Assembly: GCA_032718565.1 (NCBI GenBank)
Contig: JAVGVS010000300.1
Coordinates: 429,524 to 493,523 of the forward strand
DNA from: Distichodus sexfasciatus
Taxonomy: Eukaryota; Chordata; Actinopteri; Characiformes; Distichodontidae
DNA: 64,000 bases
Direction: 5' to 3'
This document shows positions 33,531 to 46,514 of the stretch, piece by piece. The position numbers were made by a program, and so were the translations under genes. Numbering within the stretch: the first letter of the stretch is position 1; each line of letters starts with the position of its first letter. Under the pieces are notes generated by a model. That model was given only the letters and a program-made list of their open reading frames with translations, did not search any database and was not told where the DNA came from.

Positions 33531-34580
33531 AGTTTCCCCCCTTGGGGAAAAACGCCGGTCAGCTGGCAGCTTGCTATGTAAATGACTTTTTTTTGTTCCG
33601 TATCACCGAGCTCCGCTTTGCTTAAATAGCGCCTTGTGGTGACGACCTCGCGGTTAAACGATCTTAACTTCTTAGTTTTAAGAGTTTTTGAAAAGCTCCA
33701 GGTTCCACTGTTGCAACAGGAAGTTGCCGCTGCTGTTCTTAATTGATTTTCGGTGCAATTAGCATATCCTAATTGCGAACGACGTTTAAGCGTTTGACTG
33801 GCGCTGTTACGTTGAGAGGTTTAGTTTGAGGTAAAGTTGATTAAAAGCTTGCTGGTTAACTTTATTTTTCTAACTCTGCTCAAAGTTGTCAAATGCACCA
33901 GAGAACGCTCAACTGCTGCAAATTTAAATGCGAGAGAGAATTTTGACGATTACAAATAAAGGCTTTTGTGGTTTTGTTTACTCCCTCGTTTCTCCTCGTC
34001 TCATCAAGTATGCAGTTTATTAGAGCTTGACAGCTGTCATTTGGAAACGATTCCCTCGTGAAATTCTGAATAATGACTAAAGTTAGGAGAGTCCACGAAG
34101 AAGTGGTGCCGGTGATTGACAGGATTTCTTTTTAGGAAGAATGAGGACCTGTTGTGCTCGGCTTTTGCTCTCGCTGAACAATACTTGATGCATAAGCACT
34201 CCTCTTTTTAATGCACGCAGGGTATGCATGAATTACTTTTTTCATATGACTCGCTCACTCGCTGCCAATTTTTTCTTGCTTCCATTCAAATGAAGCGGTA
34301 GTTCCACACTCGGGCTTCACCAACAATTGACACATATAATAATATTCAAATGAGCCGATTTCTCACTTGGTTTATTGAAATGTCAAAATTTGCACTGGAA
34401 CAAAAAATGTGAAACTTGGCTAAAAATGCACGCGGGGTTTGAATGGAATAACTAATGAGGATGCTCTCTGCTGCCCCCCAGTAGGCCTGGCAGCAGCGGC
34501 AGTAGGCACCAGTGCCACTCGTTTACCTGTTACTCAACTTAATAACTTCAGGTGATGTTCAGTGCAGCTGCCAGTCAGAT
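33530..34580. other. Intergenic, no gene recognised
   Basis: Low-copy sequence with no gene-quality frame. It begins immediately after the candidate donor at 33518 and would be intron sequence if that exon is real. Confidence 0.45.
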
Positions 34581-34584
34581 GTTG

Positions 34585-35042
34585 TATGTATATATATATA
34601 TATATCTCATGTTTATAATACTTCAGGTTAGATGTTGGTCTCTTCCCAGGATTTATCATTTGAAAAGGTTTAATGATATTTAAATAATTTTATATTTACC
34701 AAAATTAGGCTGTGCTTAACTTTAGAAAATGTATATCTCATATTGTATTGTGTAGTGATTATTAAGACATGATTAAATATTCTTTCTCCAACGTGATTTT
34801 TCACTTATGTGTACTGGCCAAAAGTCTAGAGGTAATTAATTAATCACTGTATCTGTGAAATGAGGGTTGGCTCAAAAGTTTTGCTCACACATAAACATAT
34901 ATAAACACAGACAAATATAGTAATTATAGCAATAATAGTATATAGTATTAATTATGACAATCAGAAAGACATCAGGCACACATTTATTTTCTGCTGTGAA
35001 AGTCTGATATACAGCATGTATATGACATGTGTAGAAATATAC

Positions 35043-35074
<32 letters not shown>

Positions 35075-35105
35075 GTATATAAGTATATAGTATATAAAAT
35101 ATATG

Positions 35106-35172
<67 letters not shown>

Positions 35173-35311
35173 GTGTCTCTTACTCTCTCTCTCTCTATAT
35201 ATATATATACATATATACATACAGTATATATATGGATTGGTACACATATAATAGTAATGGAATAGTAGTATATATTACCATATTACATATTTCTATATGT
35301 TTTGTGCATAA

Positions 35312-35390
<79 letters not shown>

Positions 35391-35490
35391 CATGCACAAA
35401 ATATATATTGTATATATATTATTATTATTATATGTACCATCTCATATTTTATATATATGTATATACATACATATATATATATACCATCAT
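34585..35490. repeat. Alternating AT microsatellite block
   Basis: Several long (AT)n runs lie together, the longest at about 35108-35168 and 35318-35386, separated by TATAC/GTATA variants and a short CT run. Long open frames of Ile-Tyr repeats on both strands are artefacts of the repeat. Such tracts extrude cruciforms readily and often mark assembly errors. Confidence 0.95.
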
Positions 35491-35634
35491 TATGGGACAA
35501 ATTTTGACTCTACACTTGGGAGCTGACTCACCTTTAGGGACCAAAAATGCCATCAAAGTTTTTTGCTAAAATACCTTTTATATGAAATGGAATGCAAGAA
35601 AACTAAAAGCTTAGCTTCGGTGAGGTTGAGTACG

Positions 35635-35659
35635 CGTGTGTGTGTGTGTGTGTGTGTGC
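35635..35659 (+). repeat. (GT)n microsatellite
   Basis: An uninterrupted GT run of about 25 bp. Confidence 0.9.
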
Positions 35660-35899
35660 CCTACTTCTTTTTCTCTCCCTGTCATGCCCCAAAAATCATG
35701 GATCTAAGCCTTACTCAGCAATAAAACCCCTGATAAGCGACTTGTCTTGATGTGTTCTGTCGTCTGGCCGCGCCACCCCGTTTCACAGCCCTGAGGGTTA
35801 TGGGATAAATCTGCTTCAATTACCCCTCCCACGTGGAATCTCCACCCCCCCCCCACCCCGCATCCCGGGAGGGGCACAGGGTGCGGGCGACTTAATGGG

Positions 35900-36330
35900 G
35901 TGTTAAAGTGAGGGTTAGGATTTGGAGTGGGAGGGCGGCGATGACCGCCAATTAGTGCCCATTGAGCCGCGGCCCGACAGACGCTGATGATAGCCTCCTT
36001 CCGGGCGACTAGCCTAGCCCCAATCAGTAGCTCTCCTCTCAGCCGCGGCTACACTTAGCCACCTGACCCCTGCGCTCCCCGAATCTGCACCCATCTCCCA
36101 ACACCCCCCACTGGCCCCCCCAAAAAACTGCTCACTCGCTTGCTCAGTCCTCCTCACCACCCGCCGCCAGGGAGCCCCGGAGGCTAAATATGCTAAAGGG
36201 ATTAGCAGATTTTTCATGAAGTGCGACATATGTCTATGCTAATGCGCCGAGCTCATACAGAGCCGCCTCGTGGCATTTTAGCGCAAACAAATGACTGGCC
36301 GGTATTTGGCTTCCGGTAAATGTGTGAATG
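35900..36330. promoter_or_regulatory. Candidate conserved regulatory block 4
   Basis: GC-rich low-copy sequence contains ATGCTAAT at 36236-36243 (a POU octamer variant), ATATGCTAAA at 36188-36197 and GGGATTAGCAG, all within 60 bp. A C-rich stretch at 36100-36125 precedes it. Conservation not tested. Confidence 0.4.
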
Positions 36331-37220
36331 TTGATGTCTAGCTGCTACTTAAAAAACAACAAAAAATGTCTATCATAATTGATTAGTTTGTGATTTATTT
36401 AATTAGTCGATTAATTGGTCGGTGTAAATGTTTTATGTTTAGCTGGTATTGGAAAAAAGTCTATTAAATACATATTTTTTAAATGTATATATATTTATGT
36501 GCATATTTGAGCTACAACTAAAAACAATTTCCCGTCAATTTCTTCTCACCATTTACATGGTTGTTTTAGAGTAGACGAAGAAAAGCCTGTCCACAAAAGA
36601 TGCATAAAACTTTGATAGAAAAAATGCATTTTAAATCAATTGTTTAATGTTTCTAATGGTTCATGTTTAGCTATTTTTAAAGAGACATCAGTTTAAAACG
36701 TCCAACTATGTTTATGGTTTGAGCACCATAAACGAACAGAATCTTAACTTTACTTGTGTCTGACTTTTATGCCAAAATTGAAACATTTCCATGTTAGAGC
36801 TCATTTAAATGATCTTTATTGGAAATGACGCAGCCGCCACATTTGTTTGCTTAATGATATTGGTATGATGATGTAAACTAATTTTAATTAGTATCTATTT
36901 TAATAATGGATTGTAATCATGATGCAGTTCTAATGATAAATAAATAAATAAATATTATATAGTATAAATACAGTATATATATAATTTACAATATACAATA
37001 CAATATACAGTTTGCATATATGCATATATACTAATGATTATTATCTAGCTACTGCCACACAATAGCACGTATCCTGAACAAATTTTTCATGCTTTCTGAG
37101 GCAATGGTTTGACATTTGTACCTGTCGACCCAAAGTGGGCTGAAATTATTCCTAGCGATTTGTGAAGGTGATCAGAGGTGCCCACGCTATTAGGCTTAAA
37201 TAAGGGAACATTCTAATGTA
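36330..37220. other. AT-rich intergenic, no gene recognised
   Basis: AT-rich DNA with a short AAAT run near 36935 and no coding frame or recognisable repeat family. Confidence 0.5.
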
Positions 37221-37339
37221 GGCTTTTTAATCTCACACCATTTTGTCTCCCAGAAAGCTCGTCCACCCGCCCTCCTCCTCGCGCCTTAAGCACCTTCCTC
37301 CAAACCCCCACTTTCCCCAACCCTGCCGCCCCCCACCCG

Positions 37340-37730
37340 CCCCTTAAAACCGGGAAATTAAAACGATTTATAGACAAACCCGCGGCAAAGAGGATCCTAA
37401 CCCCGTATTTAAGTCAGCAACTACCTTGTGCACCTGGAAAGCTGTAATTAATAGGGCCAAAGACCTTGCCAAAGTCGGTCCTGTCTTAAGCTGGGAATGT
37501 AAATGAAGGGTTTTAGGAGCGATATTCCTGGATGTGGGTGAGACACTGCGGAATTAAGGCTTCAATCTTGGTTTTGCACTGGACATCAGGTTAAACTTTT
37601 ACCTAAAGGCCCTCGGTTTTCGGCTAAGAGTGCTAAATGCCCGGGCCCGAGTCGTCGAGGGGAGATAGCGAGACGCTCGGCATGCTAACCCCAGGCCGGG
37701 TCAGGTTTCCGAGCGTGTTAATACTCAGTC
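37340..37730. promoter_or_regulatory. Candidate conserved regulatory block 5
   Basis: Low-copy mixed sequence with GCTGTAATTAATAGGG near 37441, TTTATAGACAAACC and several CpGs. It has the look of a developmental enhancer but no direct proof. Confidence 0.3.
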
Positions 37731-38044
37731 ACGAGGCTTTATATAAAACCACAGCCGGCTCGGAGCATCCTCTCCAAAACAAATTAGCCTGATCCAAAAG
37801 TAATTTCTGATTTTGCAACTGCCAAAATGTCTCATTAATGACGTGAAACTGGATTTGCAGTGACAAAATAGCATGACAGCAGACACGCTTCTGCTGATGG
37901 CTGATTTGCTGAAGTGGTAGAAAGCAGCAGGTCTCTAAACTCTGATATGTTCTCCTGGTCATGGAGAGATCGGTTTGTTTTTAAGTAATATTAGGCTTTT
38001 GCTGTGTAAATGGTTTATAAAAAGCAATGCAGTCTCTTAAGGGA

Positions 38045-38290
38045 GTGGAATAGGTCAATTGATGCTCAGGATTTTTCTGTCTATATATATATGCAATCAG
38101 AAGGTTGCAGGTTCGAGGTTAGCACTGAGGTACTCATGAGCAAGGTACTCTCCCCAAGCTCTGCTCCCCATGTTAGCTGCCCAATGCTCCTTCACTGATG
38201 GGTAAAATGCAGAGGTCACACTTCGTTGTGGTGCACTGTGTGCTGTGCTGGGGTGTGTAAACTGTGACAAATAATCACTCACTTTCAATT
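38045..38290 (+). repeat. tRNA-derived SINE copy (family A)
   Basis: Degenerate B box GGTTCGAGGTT, then GAGGTACTCATGAGCAAGGT, GCTGCCCAATGCTCC and AAATGCAGAGGTCAC, ending in CAAATAATCACTCACTTTCA. The head is less well preserved than in the copies at 38740 and 43252. Confidence 0.8.
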
Positions 38291-38739
38291 TTCAATAAAC
38301 GCAAATGCACTTACATATTTGGCAACAGCTGTTTCATTACTGACGTAAACGCGTATCTGCGGTGGCAACATGGCGTGATTTGCTGAGGTGTTGCAGTTCT
38401 TATGTTGTCTTGGTCATGGTGAAAAAATCCAGTTTGTTTCTAAGTAATATTACGTTTTTACTGTGTAAAAGGTTTATAAAACAGCAATGCACAGGAATAG
38501 GCTTGTGCTGAAGCAGAAATTGATTCCCAGTTTCCAAAAATATGTCTGATAAGTAGAAAAAAGTATTTCCCACAAAATATTTCCTACTTTTTATGTACTA
38601 TTTCTTATATAATAGTTGTGAAAATGAGACCCATGGACCTTTGACTATTACTTTGGCAAATTAATAATAAAAATAAAAAATAATAATACTTATTTAAAAT
38701 ACTGGTTACTATGACAACCGGGGGGAGTTGGTAAGTCAT

Positions 38740-38985
38740 GGGGCAGTTGGTAGAGTAACGGTTAGGGAGTTGTTCCTGTGAGGATAAGGTCACCGGTTCA
38801 AGTCCAGTAAAGGTACCACTTTGGTACTCATGAGAACAGTACTGTCCCCAAGCACCGCTCTCCAGGTGCTGCCAAAAAATGCTGCCCACTGCTGCTTAAT
38901 GGATGGGTCAAATGCAGAGGTCACATTTGGTTGTGGTGCACTGTGATGTGCTGTGATCACAATGACAATCACTCACTTAAATTCA
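38740..38985 (+). repeat. tRNA-derived SINE copy (family A)
   Basis: Clear head GGGGCAGTTGGTAGAGTAAC, B box GGTTCAAGTCC and the full body. It has an extra GCTGCCAAAAAAT insertion before GCTGCCCACTGCTGC. Confidence 0.85.
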
Positions 38986-38999
38986 CTTATTCCTGCTCA

Positions 39000-39780
39000 A
39001 CAGATGATTGTAGTTGAATTTGATCATAAATTGGACACAGTTTAAATATGTTTCTATGTTATTATTCTGGCTACGGCATTAAGGTGCAATAAAGTAATCC
39101 AATTATATATGGTTGTATCTCGTCATACATCATTCATTTGTTCCAGAACATGCCACTTAAAGTTGAAAAATGATTTAACTTGAATAAATCTCCTAAAAAA
39201 CCCTAAAATAGTGACTTGATTCCTTTAAACATACCAAACATCCTTAATAGCACTCACGTAGAAATACAGCAAGTCATTTAGTAATGAAAGTTTTTTCAGC
39301 ATTTGGGAGAAATTATTACCTTTCTCTTCACAAAACCCTTTTTCTTTAATACTGTAGTCTAAACAATTTATTGCGTAAATATATGTATATGCAGTAAATT
39401 GTGTACAATACAGTACTTTTACAGTATTTTATGTATTGAACATTTTATTTGATGATACATTAGGCTTGTTATTGGTTATTTACTCTTATGCGCTTGTTTT
39501 TAAGCAGTGTAAGTCTGAATAAAATGACTAAGAGTGATGTAATAGAATTAAATTTTTCCTTTATTATTTTAGAATTATTGACACAACTTCAAAGAAGACG
39601 CATGTCGAAACGACCTAATATGAGGTATTACTGTATAAATGAAAGTGTGAAGTGTGATTTTAGATCAGATTTTAAATTGGCCTGTAATATTTAACATTTA
39701 AAGGGATGCTTCAGCCTACTCCCTGCTTACTGAGGTTCATAACTCATTCGTAAACGTTATCATTATCAACTTGGGGTTGA
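39000..39780. other. AT-rich intergenic, no gene recognised
   Basis: No gene-quality frame or recognisable repeat. The small frame at 39488-39694 is AT-driven and lacks any domain. Confidence 0.5.
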
Positions 39781-39799
39781 GTGCCTCTTACTAGCAGCT

Positions 39800-40520
39800 T
39801 AAAGACACTGCCGCATGTTTGCTTTGTCATGCTCAGTGTCTCGGCCATTGAAGCAATTTGTGCAGTCGGTTCCTCTGAGATTAGGAAGTCATCACTCTCC
39901 TTTAAAATCACATCACATCATCATTCAATCCGGCATCCATTACTGTCGAGCAGGCTAATGCACGCTCTCCGTCTCTTCCTCCCCAGCTGTGTCGCTTCAC
40001 AGCACACAAACACACGTTCCCACATTAAAGTGGAAAGCATGCGCCGCGAACGTGCCAAATTCCGTTTTTATCAAAAACGGTGATTAACGTGTGATGGACG
40101 CGGCTGAGGGAGCGCTGTCATTTAGAACGACGTGAGTGACAGCCCCCAAAACAGGGGAGCATCGCTCTCTTGGATAATTGTGTGCTTTTGCCTTTTTCTC
40201 GTAATGTTTGGAGCAGGTTTTTTCCCGTCCCCCTGGCGAGGTTGCAGTTTCCAACCATTAGGAGGAGTCCCGCTGAGGGGAGACAACGTGTCAGAGAAAA
40301 AGGGCCCCAGCGGCTGATAAACACCAGCAGAAGTCAATTTATCGCAGCAATCCTTAAATAATAGCTCTGATTATGAGGTGGCAACTGCAGACGTGGTAAT
40401 TGTCTGTCATAAATCTTGACTGCCGCTGACAGCAGCACAATGAGGCCAGCCGGCTGGCGGAGGACCAAAGACGGGCGATAGATATCAGCCCCAGACCGGG
40501 GCCAGAAGCCCAGAAGTGTC
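39800..40520. promoter_or_regulatory. Candidate conserved regulatory block 6
   Basis: One of the longest low-copy, non-repetitive stretches in the desert. Around 40330-40450 it carries ATTTATCGCAGCAATCC, TAATTGTCTGTCATAAATC (PBX/MEIS-like TGTCA) and CACAATGA at 40437-40443 (the SOX core ACAATG). Small frames exist on both strands but show no domain or codon bias. Confidence 0.4.
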
Positions 40521-41227
40521 TCAGTATTGTCGAGGAGGTCTCAACTTTGGGGACTGTGCGTCTTCACGATGCGTTGGTTTTATAATTTCGTCTCACTCCA
40601 ACCTTCAGTGATTGGTTTCGATTAAGGGGGTCGAACAGGGGCGATTCTAGGATCTGACGTTTAGGGTGCTCACCCCCCAGTGCTGACAGAGGCTCAGTGC
40701 GGTTGCCATGTTTGGTTCATATTTATGATCTTTTATAAAAAACTGTCTGGGCGTCAGGGTTACCATAAAGACTATCAGCGAGACACCTTCTTTAAATTCG
40801 GTTGGTGGGCTGTAGGTATGATAAACCTACTGTAATGTTACCCAGTTGTGCACAAAAATGGACTGTAATAAATGGGATGGAACTACAGCTATTGCGTCTG
40901 TATTTTAATATGCTCCTTTCATTAATTCTAACTCCATTAATCATACCTTTACACTTCGCTGTTGAGAACGACGACACTGAGATGCACTGAGTAATGTCTG
41001 CAGTACGTTCAAATTCACATTTGAATGAAAACAGTCAGGCAATCGGAGGAGGATCCAACTCGTACAAGGATTTTACTGGTCCATTTTGGATCTGTCTTCA
41101 CTTATTCCATCTCTAAAAAGCAATTTTGGCAAATCTAAGGTTTGAGAACTGGCTACCTCTCAAAATGGTTATTATTATTCAGAGGGTGCTGAGTTAAAAT
41201 TTGGAATAAAAATAACCTAAAATCACC

Positions 41228-41660
41228 ACAGGGTTCGACTGATTATTGATGTTGATATTTAGCATTTTAATGTTTATTGGTGTTGCAGGGCTTCGCAATT
41301 AATCCAAAATTAATCCAAACTGATATTCATCTACTCTTAAGTGGAAGAATTTTGCCCGTGTTTATTATTTCAATTATTTCTGTACTGTATTAAAAATTCT
41401 ATAAATACTTTCTGCCCTGTCCAGTCTGCTACTACATCTGTAAGTTTTCTTCAATTATTTTTAAATCATAAAAGATGCACTTTTACATTGGAAAAAATAT
41501 TCCCGCAATATTAGTTAAGGGGTTAGGGTTACGGTTTACAGTGCGGACCCTGTCAGTGAAGTATGAGGGCATTAAACAAACAAAAAACTCAAAATAAAAT
41601 AATCAATTATTAATCGTAATATTGATTTGAGGTTATCACGCCCACGACTACAGTGTTGCT
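41228..41660. repeat. Fragments of two dispersed DNA-element families
   Basis: TTCGACTGATTATTGATG at about 41232 matches the family at 13507. From 41288, GCAATTAATCCAAAATTAATCC resembles the TAGGGCTGGGC family, and the end at 41600-41655 (TAATCGTAATATTGATTTGA) resembles its right side. Confidence 0.45.
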
Positions 41661-42700
41661 CATTTTTAAAAACTCTACTTGTTTAGTAATATTGGGTATT
41701 TGTTTCAGGTATTTGAATGCTTAGATGTTAAGTTAAGGGGCGAGAGGTCATGTCCATATCAGCGTGATCAATCCAAATCTTCCACTTTAGAGCCTGCGTC
41801 CATCAGTGTGTTTTTTACGCTGGCAGCGCCTACTTTTAATTACAAATCCAATGAGTTTTAGCGTTCAGAGCGCTAAGTATCTTCAGCGGTAAAAATAAAT
41901 GCCGGTGGAGACAATGTCACTTCTCTCTTGCTAGCCAGTCAAAATCGAGGAAGGGGCGGGGCATATAAACCAGTGGTACTCTCCCAGCTGCACAGTTTAT
42001 CTCATGCAGCCAATCTCTACGTCTCGAAGACATATGAGTATCTCGTTTAAACGCTGCCGCTGATGCCAAGATGTGATTTCTCTCCGTTGTAAAGATAATC
42101 TCTTTTATGTCGGCTAAACTACTGAACTCAAAGGAACACGTTACAATGTTAACATGAAATAAGAAAGAACGCAGAAGTGCCCGATGATGCTTTTCATAAC
42201 TTAGCAGCAACAAGCACTGAGAGAAACACGAAGAAAACGCCCAGGAAGTGAGGTTTTGACCGTTGTCAGTACAAAAAAACCAGAAACGTGGACACAGGCC
42301 CTTCGTCTTTTTGCATTTGTGAGCACTATGACCCGTTAAGGAGGTATTAAAAAATCTTCTCCATTAGAAAGTGGCTTTAATAGTTAAATAGACATTTACT
42401 GTATGATCCTCATCAATGAGCTTAAACAAAAATGAAACTAAACAAAACAATCATTCACTCGCACAATCACAATCTCACATATTGAAGCTAAAATGCAATA
42501 AATACATACATAAATACCTGCCTACGCTGATTCTAATTATTCACACTGCTTATAGCAACAAGCTGCTTGTAGAAGGAAGCTATTTCTCAGACTAATAAAC
42601 TTCTAATATTACTTTTTAATATGTAATAAGGTGCTTAATACAACTGCAAAAGAGCCCTTCCACATGTCAGACGTCCAAAAAAAAAGAGACTCCTCGACGC
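41660..42700. other. Intergenic, no gene recognised
   Basis: Mixed sequence with no gene-quality frame or named repeat. Confidence 0.45.
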
Positions 42701-43070
42701 TCTCCCTCTTCGACGCTTGGTTGGCAGACGTGCAGCAGATGTGTGTCTTGTTTTGACCGTCGCTCCAGCTCGAGTTTTTATCTATCGGAGAGTAATTTGC
42801 TGTCTGTCAGTCTCTGGGGCTCTCATGGCCATTTTCCTCTCAGCCAGCGCTTTTCCCCCGAGTGGCCCTGCTTTCTCAACAAGCGGGGGCTCCTGCGCCA
42901 ATTAATACCCAGCCTTTATCTGTCATGCCACTGAAAAGAAAAGCTCTCCGAAAAGCTCTCCGATCGAGGCCGAACCCCCACCCCCCACCATCCTTCAACC
43001 GGGAGAATCGAGAATCGATGCGAGCGTTCGGCGAGTTTCCACCGACGGGCAATTTTTTAAAAAAGCGAAC
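42700..43070. promoter_or_regulatory. Candidate conserved regulatory block 7
   Basis: GC-balanced low-copy sequence with GCGCCAATTAATACCC near 42894 and a short direct repeat GAAAAGCTCTCCGA (42938-42964). Inference only. Confidence 0.3.
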
Positions 43071-43077
43071 GGCTCAA

Positions 43078-43932
43078 CTAGGGCTGGGCAACTAATTGAA
43101 AATTAATTGAAACTGACATTTAGGACCGACATAATCTTTAACCGACATAATCTTGCTCAGGTTGAATATTACTATTATTTTTAACAATTTAAATATTATT
43201 TCAGTCCTTTATCAGGTGTGCGTTCATGTAACGCCCCCTTAAAAACTATACGGGGCAGTTGATAGCGTGACTGTAGGGCTTTCACCCCGTGATGGGAAGG
43301 TCGCCGGTTCGAATCCAAGGACCGGTAAAGTTACCACTGAGGTACTCATGAGCAAGGTACCATCACCAAGCACTGCTCCTCGGGCGCTGCCCTTGTTAGC
43401 TGCCCACTGCTCCTTCACCAAAGGGTCAAATGCAGAGGTCACATTTCGTTGGTGTGTGCTGTGGTGTGTTCACTATGACAAATAATCACTCACTTTCACA
43501 TGACACCACCCTGCTCAGTCTTCTACTACTACTACATTTGTTTACGTCAGACAATTTAATAACACAAAGAGATTGACTCTTTCATTAGAAATAAAATATC
43601 CCAAGCTAAACAAATTAGAGCTGATTTATTGAAAATGAATTGAAACTGACAGTCAGAACATCAAATCAAAGTAATATTGTCAATCATGCAATTATTTTAA
43701 AATTCTGTTATTTATTTTTTAAAAGAATTCTGTTAAAAATTTATTGTTTGTGTCAACGTTCTGTCCCTTTAATTTTATACTACACGTGTTGTCATGTGAC
43801 TTTGCCTGTCCAGTTTGCCATAAAATTTAAAAAGGAAAAAAACGATTAAAAAAACAACAATAAAATAATTGTTCATAGTAATAATTAAAATGTTGAATTA
43901 ATCGTGATATCGATTTAAGATCGTATCGCTCA
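43078..43932. mobile_element. TAGGGCTGGGC element interrupted by a SINE
   Basis: The left end TAGGGCTGGGCAACTAATTG and the reverse complement of the right end, TAGGGCTGAGCGATACGATC, form inverted termini. AATTGAAACTGACA(T/G) recurs near 43108 and 43640, which suggests two fused fragments. A family A SINE sits inside. No target duplication was found. Confidence 0.55.
43252..43500 (+). repeat. tRNA-derived SINE copy (family A), best preserved head
   Basis: Perfect B box GGTTCGAATCC, head CGGGGCAGTTGATAGCGTGA, full body and the tail CAAATAATCACTCACTTTCA. It lies nested in the DNA element around it. Confidence 0.88.
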
Positions 43933-43989
43933 GCCCTACTTTCATCCCGCTCGGCCTTGACCCTCCTCTGCCTCTCCTGCCCTCCTTTC

Positions 43990-44410
43990 TGCGCTCCTGT
44001 TGTGATTTTCCCTTTTTTTCCCTCAAGGCCTTTGTGAAAGATACCTGGATTGTTTTTAACAATTTGACACGAGAGCCATTTCTCTCATCTGCGTGCCTCT
44101 CCGCCATCTGGCCTCGTTCCCAAACGTTAATGCTCCTGAAAGCAATTGTGAGAGAAGTGCCTCGCTGACATAATGCAGTATAATCCAAAACAGACAAACG
44201 TTGCCTTCATAAACCCTCTTTCTTTGTCCACTTGAATGGAGAAGACCGCTCGCAAATTGGCAGGGTGGGTTGTTTTTAAAACGCGTAATGTCCAGTACTA
44301 AGAAGTCTGGCTCGGGATGGCAAAAACAGAGATATGTATCAATTTTAAATTTGATATTTTTCTGTGTTCGGTTTCAGATTGGAACCTAATTAACGAAGGC
44401 TGATAATTGT
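43990..44410. promoter_or_regulatory. Candidate conserved regulatory block 8
   Basis: Low-copy sequence with GATTGTTTTTAACAATTTGA (an imperfect palindrome containing two SOX-like cores, 44049-44068) and CCTAATTAACGAAGG near 44386. Not tested for conservation. Confidence 0.33.
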
Positions 44411-45180
44411 CTGAGCTGCGTATTTGTACGGAGGCAGTGCCCCCTACAGTAAAGCTAAAATTAAAGTTTCATCATAGAGCATTGCTTTATGTTCTGTTGG
44501 AATAGACGAATGGAGAATAATATAATACAAATAAAATGTTGATAATTTGTATATTTCACTGTCTATTTGCATGGGAAAATGAACAAGCGTATAAAAAAAT
44601 GGATTCTTACAATCTTATAATCTTAAAATTAAACACATTTTTACATGAAACCACATGCTTTTTTGTGAATTAAAAATCGGCTGCTTCATTGCTTCACATA
44701 AACATGGACTTCCTTACATTGTAAAAAATAAAAATACATTTTGAATTATGGGTTAAAAATGCTCTGCTTTAAAATTTTAGCTTCGATACACGTGTAATAT
44801 AGTATAATTATTCATATGCATTTATTCCAAATTAAGGGTTTATTTTATTATTATGTCATAAGTTACCCATCATTTCTTTACATTTATAAGAAATGATTTT
44901 CCCTCTATTTGTAAGAAAATTAGACACAGAAACAGTGATTTATGCACAAAACTACATAAAAATGTATTTGAGGTTGACTTTTAAACACTACCGTACGTAA
45001 CACATTTTACACAATGAATATGAACGGTGTAATCGAAGGCATTATTTTGGAATAAATCGCTTTTAATTCATAGTTTAATTTTTAGCATTTATTAGTATTT
45101 TTGTTATATTCATGTGTAGTAAACGATTAGGTTGTTGCTCTTGCGGAATAATCTGATTTAATCTCTGACTTTGCGTGATA
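44410..45180. other. AT-rich intergenic, no gene recognised
   Basis: Strongly AT-rich, with no coding frame and no recognised repeat family. Confidence 0.5.
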
Positions 45181-45229
45181 TTTAAGGTTACGTGGTGGGT
45201 TTTTTAGCGTGTGTAATTTATTCCATCAT

Positions 45230-45690
45230 GGTGGCTGGGACTCGGCCTCTGCTTAAGATAAGATGAGCTTTTACTCCAATAGATGGCATCAAAACACTAG
45301 TCTAGACTAACACAGAATGTATAGCTCAGAGGCAGGGCCGGCGTCTGCGTTTCATCCCTCACAGCTTCCCACGGAGGAGGAAAAAAAAGAGAGACTCTTG
45401 ATATTTTCACTTATGTCCACACCGTAATTACCTCTGACATAATTCTCTTTGTGTAACCTGTTCATTAGGATAATTGTGCTGGAATTGATCTCTTGATTTT
45501 CAGGTGAGCATCGGAAAGATTAATACACGACAGAAATTAAGCCGGCCCTGATTATGCCTCCCAGGTCTGTGTGAAGAGATATCTCATGTATTTTTCTCTT
45601 TTCTTTTTTGGGCCTTAAATCTCTGGCTGCATGTGGGCTAATCACCTTAATAAGAGCTCGCTTGTACCGTGCGTGCTCTCTCATATTGTG
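45230..45690. promoter_or_regulatory. Candidate conserved regulatory block 9
   Basis: Low-copy sequence with CCGTAATTACCTCTGACATA near 45422 and CATTAGGATAATTGTG near 45464, followed by GGGCTAATCACCTTAATAAG. A TG run starts at about 45689. Confidence 0.35.
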
Positions 45691-45949
45691 TGTGTGTGTG
45701 TGTGCGTGTTATCACAGTTTCTGGAAGGAGCTATTTTTATCAAGACATGTTTCTTGTGTGTGGATGTGCTTGAAAAGGTCAGTTTGTAGATTATTCGACG
45801 TTAGACACGCAAAGTGCTCTGTTTGTCCACACCGTGTTGGGCAGCTGAAGCCAACGGCTGATTATTACATGTGTGTATGGAAAGAATGGGAAGGAAAAAT
45901 AAAATTGGTTTCATTGAGGAATGTGAATTTATGGATGTTGATCATTTAA

Positions 45950-46240
45950 TTTGTACTATTATATATAAGATTACCATATTATATTAGACCTAAATTTTTG
46001 ATCATTTTTAATCATTTTTACCTAAAAATCTAATTTAAAAATTTGGTAATTAAATTATGAATGACATTTCAATTTAATGCATCAAATAAACACATTATCC
46101 AAAAAACATAGGTTGTAAATGTTTAATTATAATGTAATAACATTGTAATAATGGCAAATAGAATGTAAATAAATACACCATTTAAAAAATTACGATTTTT
46201 GCACGTAATATTTTCAGCTGAAAAGCTGAATAGCAAAGTG
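45950..46240. other. AT-rich intergenic, nothing recognised
   Basis: AT-rich DNA with short internal repeats (ATCATTTTTA twice near 46000). Confidence 0.5.
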
Positions 46241-46379
46241 ATGAAGATAATCTACAACGGCTTCTCATAACGGCCCCCCCACTTCCCCCCAAAAAATCAT
46301 CCGTTCGCAGGCCGCGTCTACATCCCTCCCTCACTTCCTCCCCCCGGCAGATTTTTTTGTCTTTAGATTTTTGCGCTTT

Positions 46380-46475
46380 GCGAAAAGTGTCTAATGTAAT
46401 TGAACGCTAATGCATTAGTGATGATGATTGAAATGCCAAGGACACGTATAATTTCCCTCATTGTGCGCCGCTCCG

Positions 46476-46514
<39 letters not shown>

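Noticed and set aside
35027..35526. Ile-Tyr repeat frames
   Set aside because: They are products of (AT)n microsatellites on both strands.
40638..40690. CAGGGGCGATTCTAG as the end of a DNA transposon
   Set aside because: It resembles known fish termini, but no second terminus or target duplication was found.
43300..43320. tRNA gene, because of a perfect B box
   Set aside because: The head does not fold as a tRNA and is followed by the SINE body shared by six other loci.
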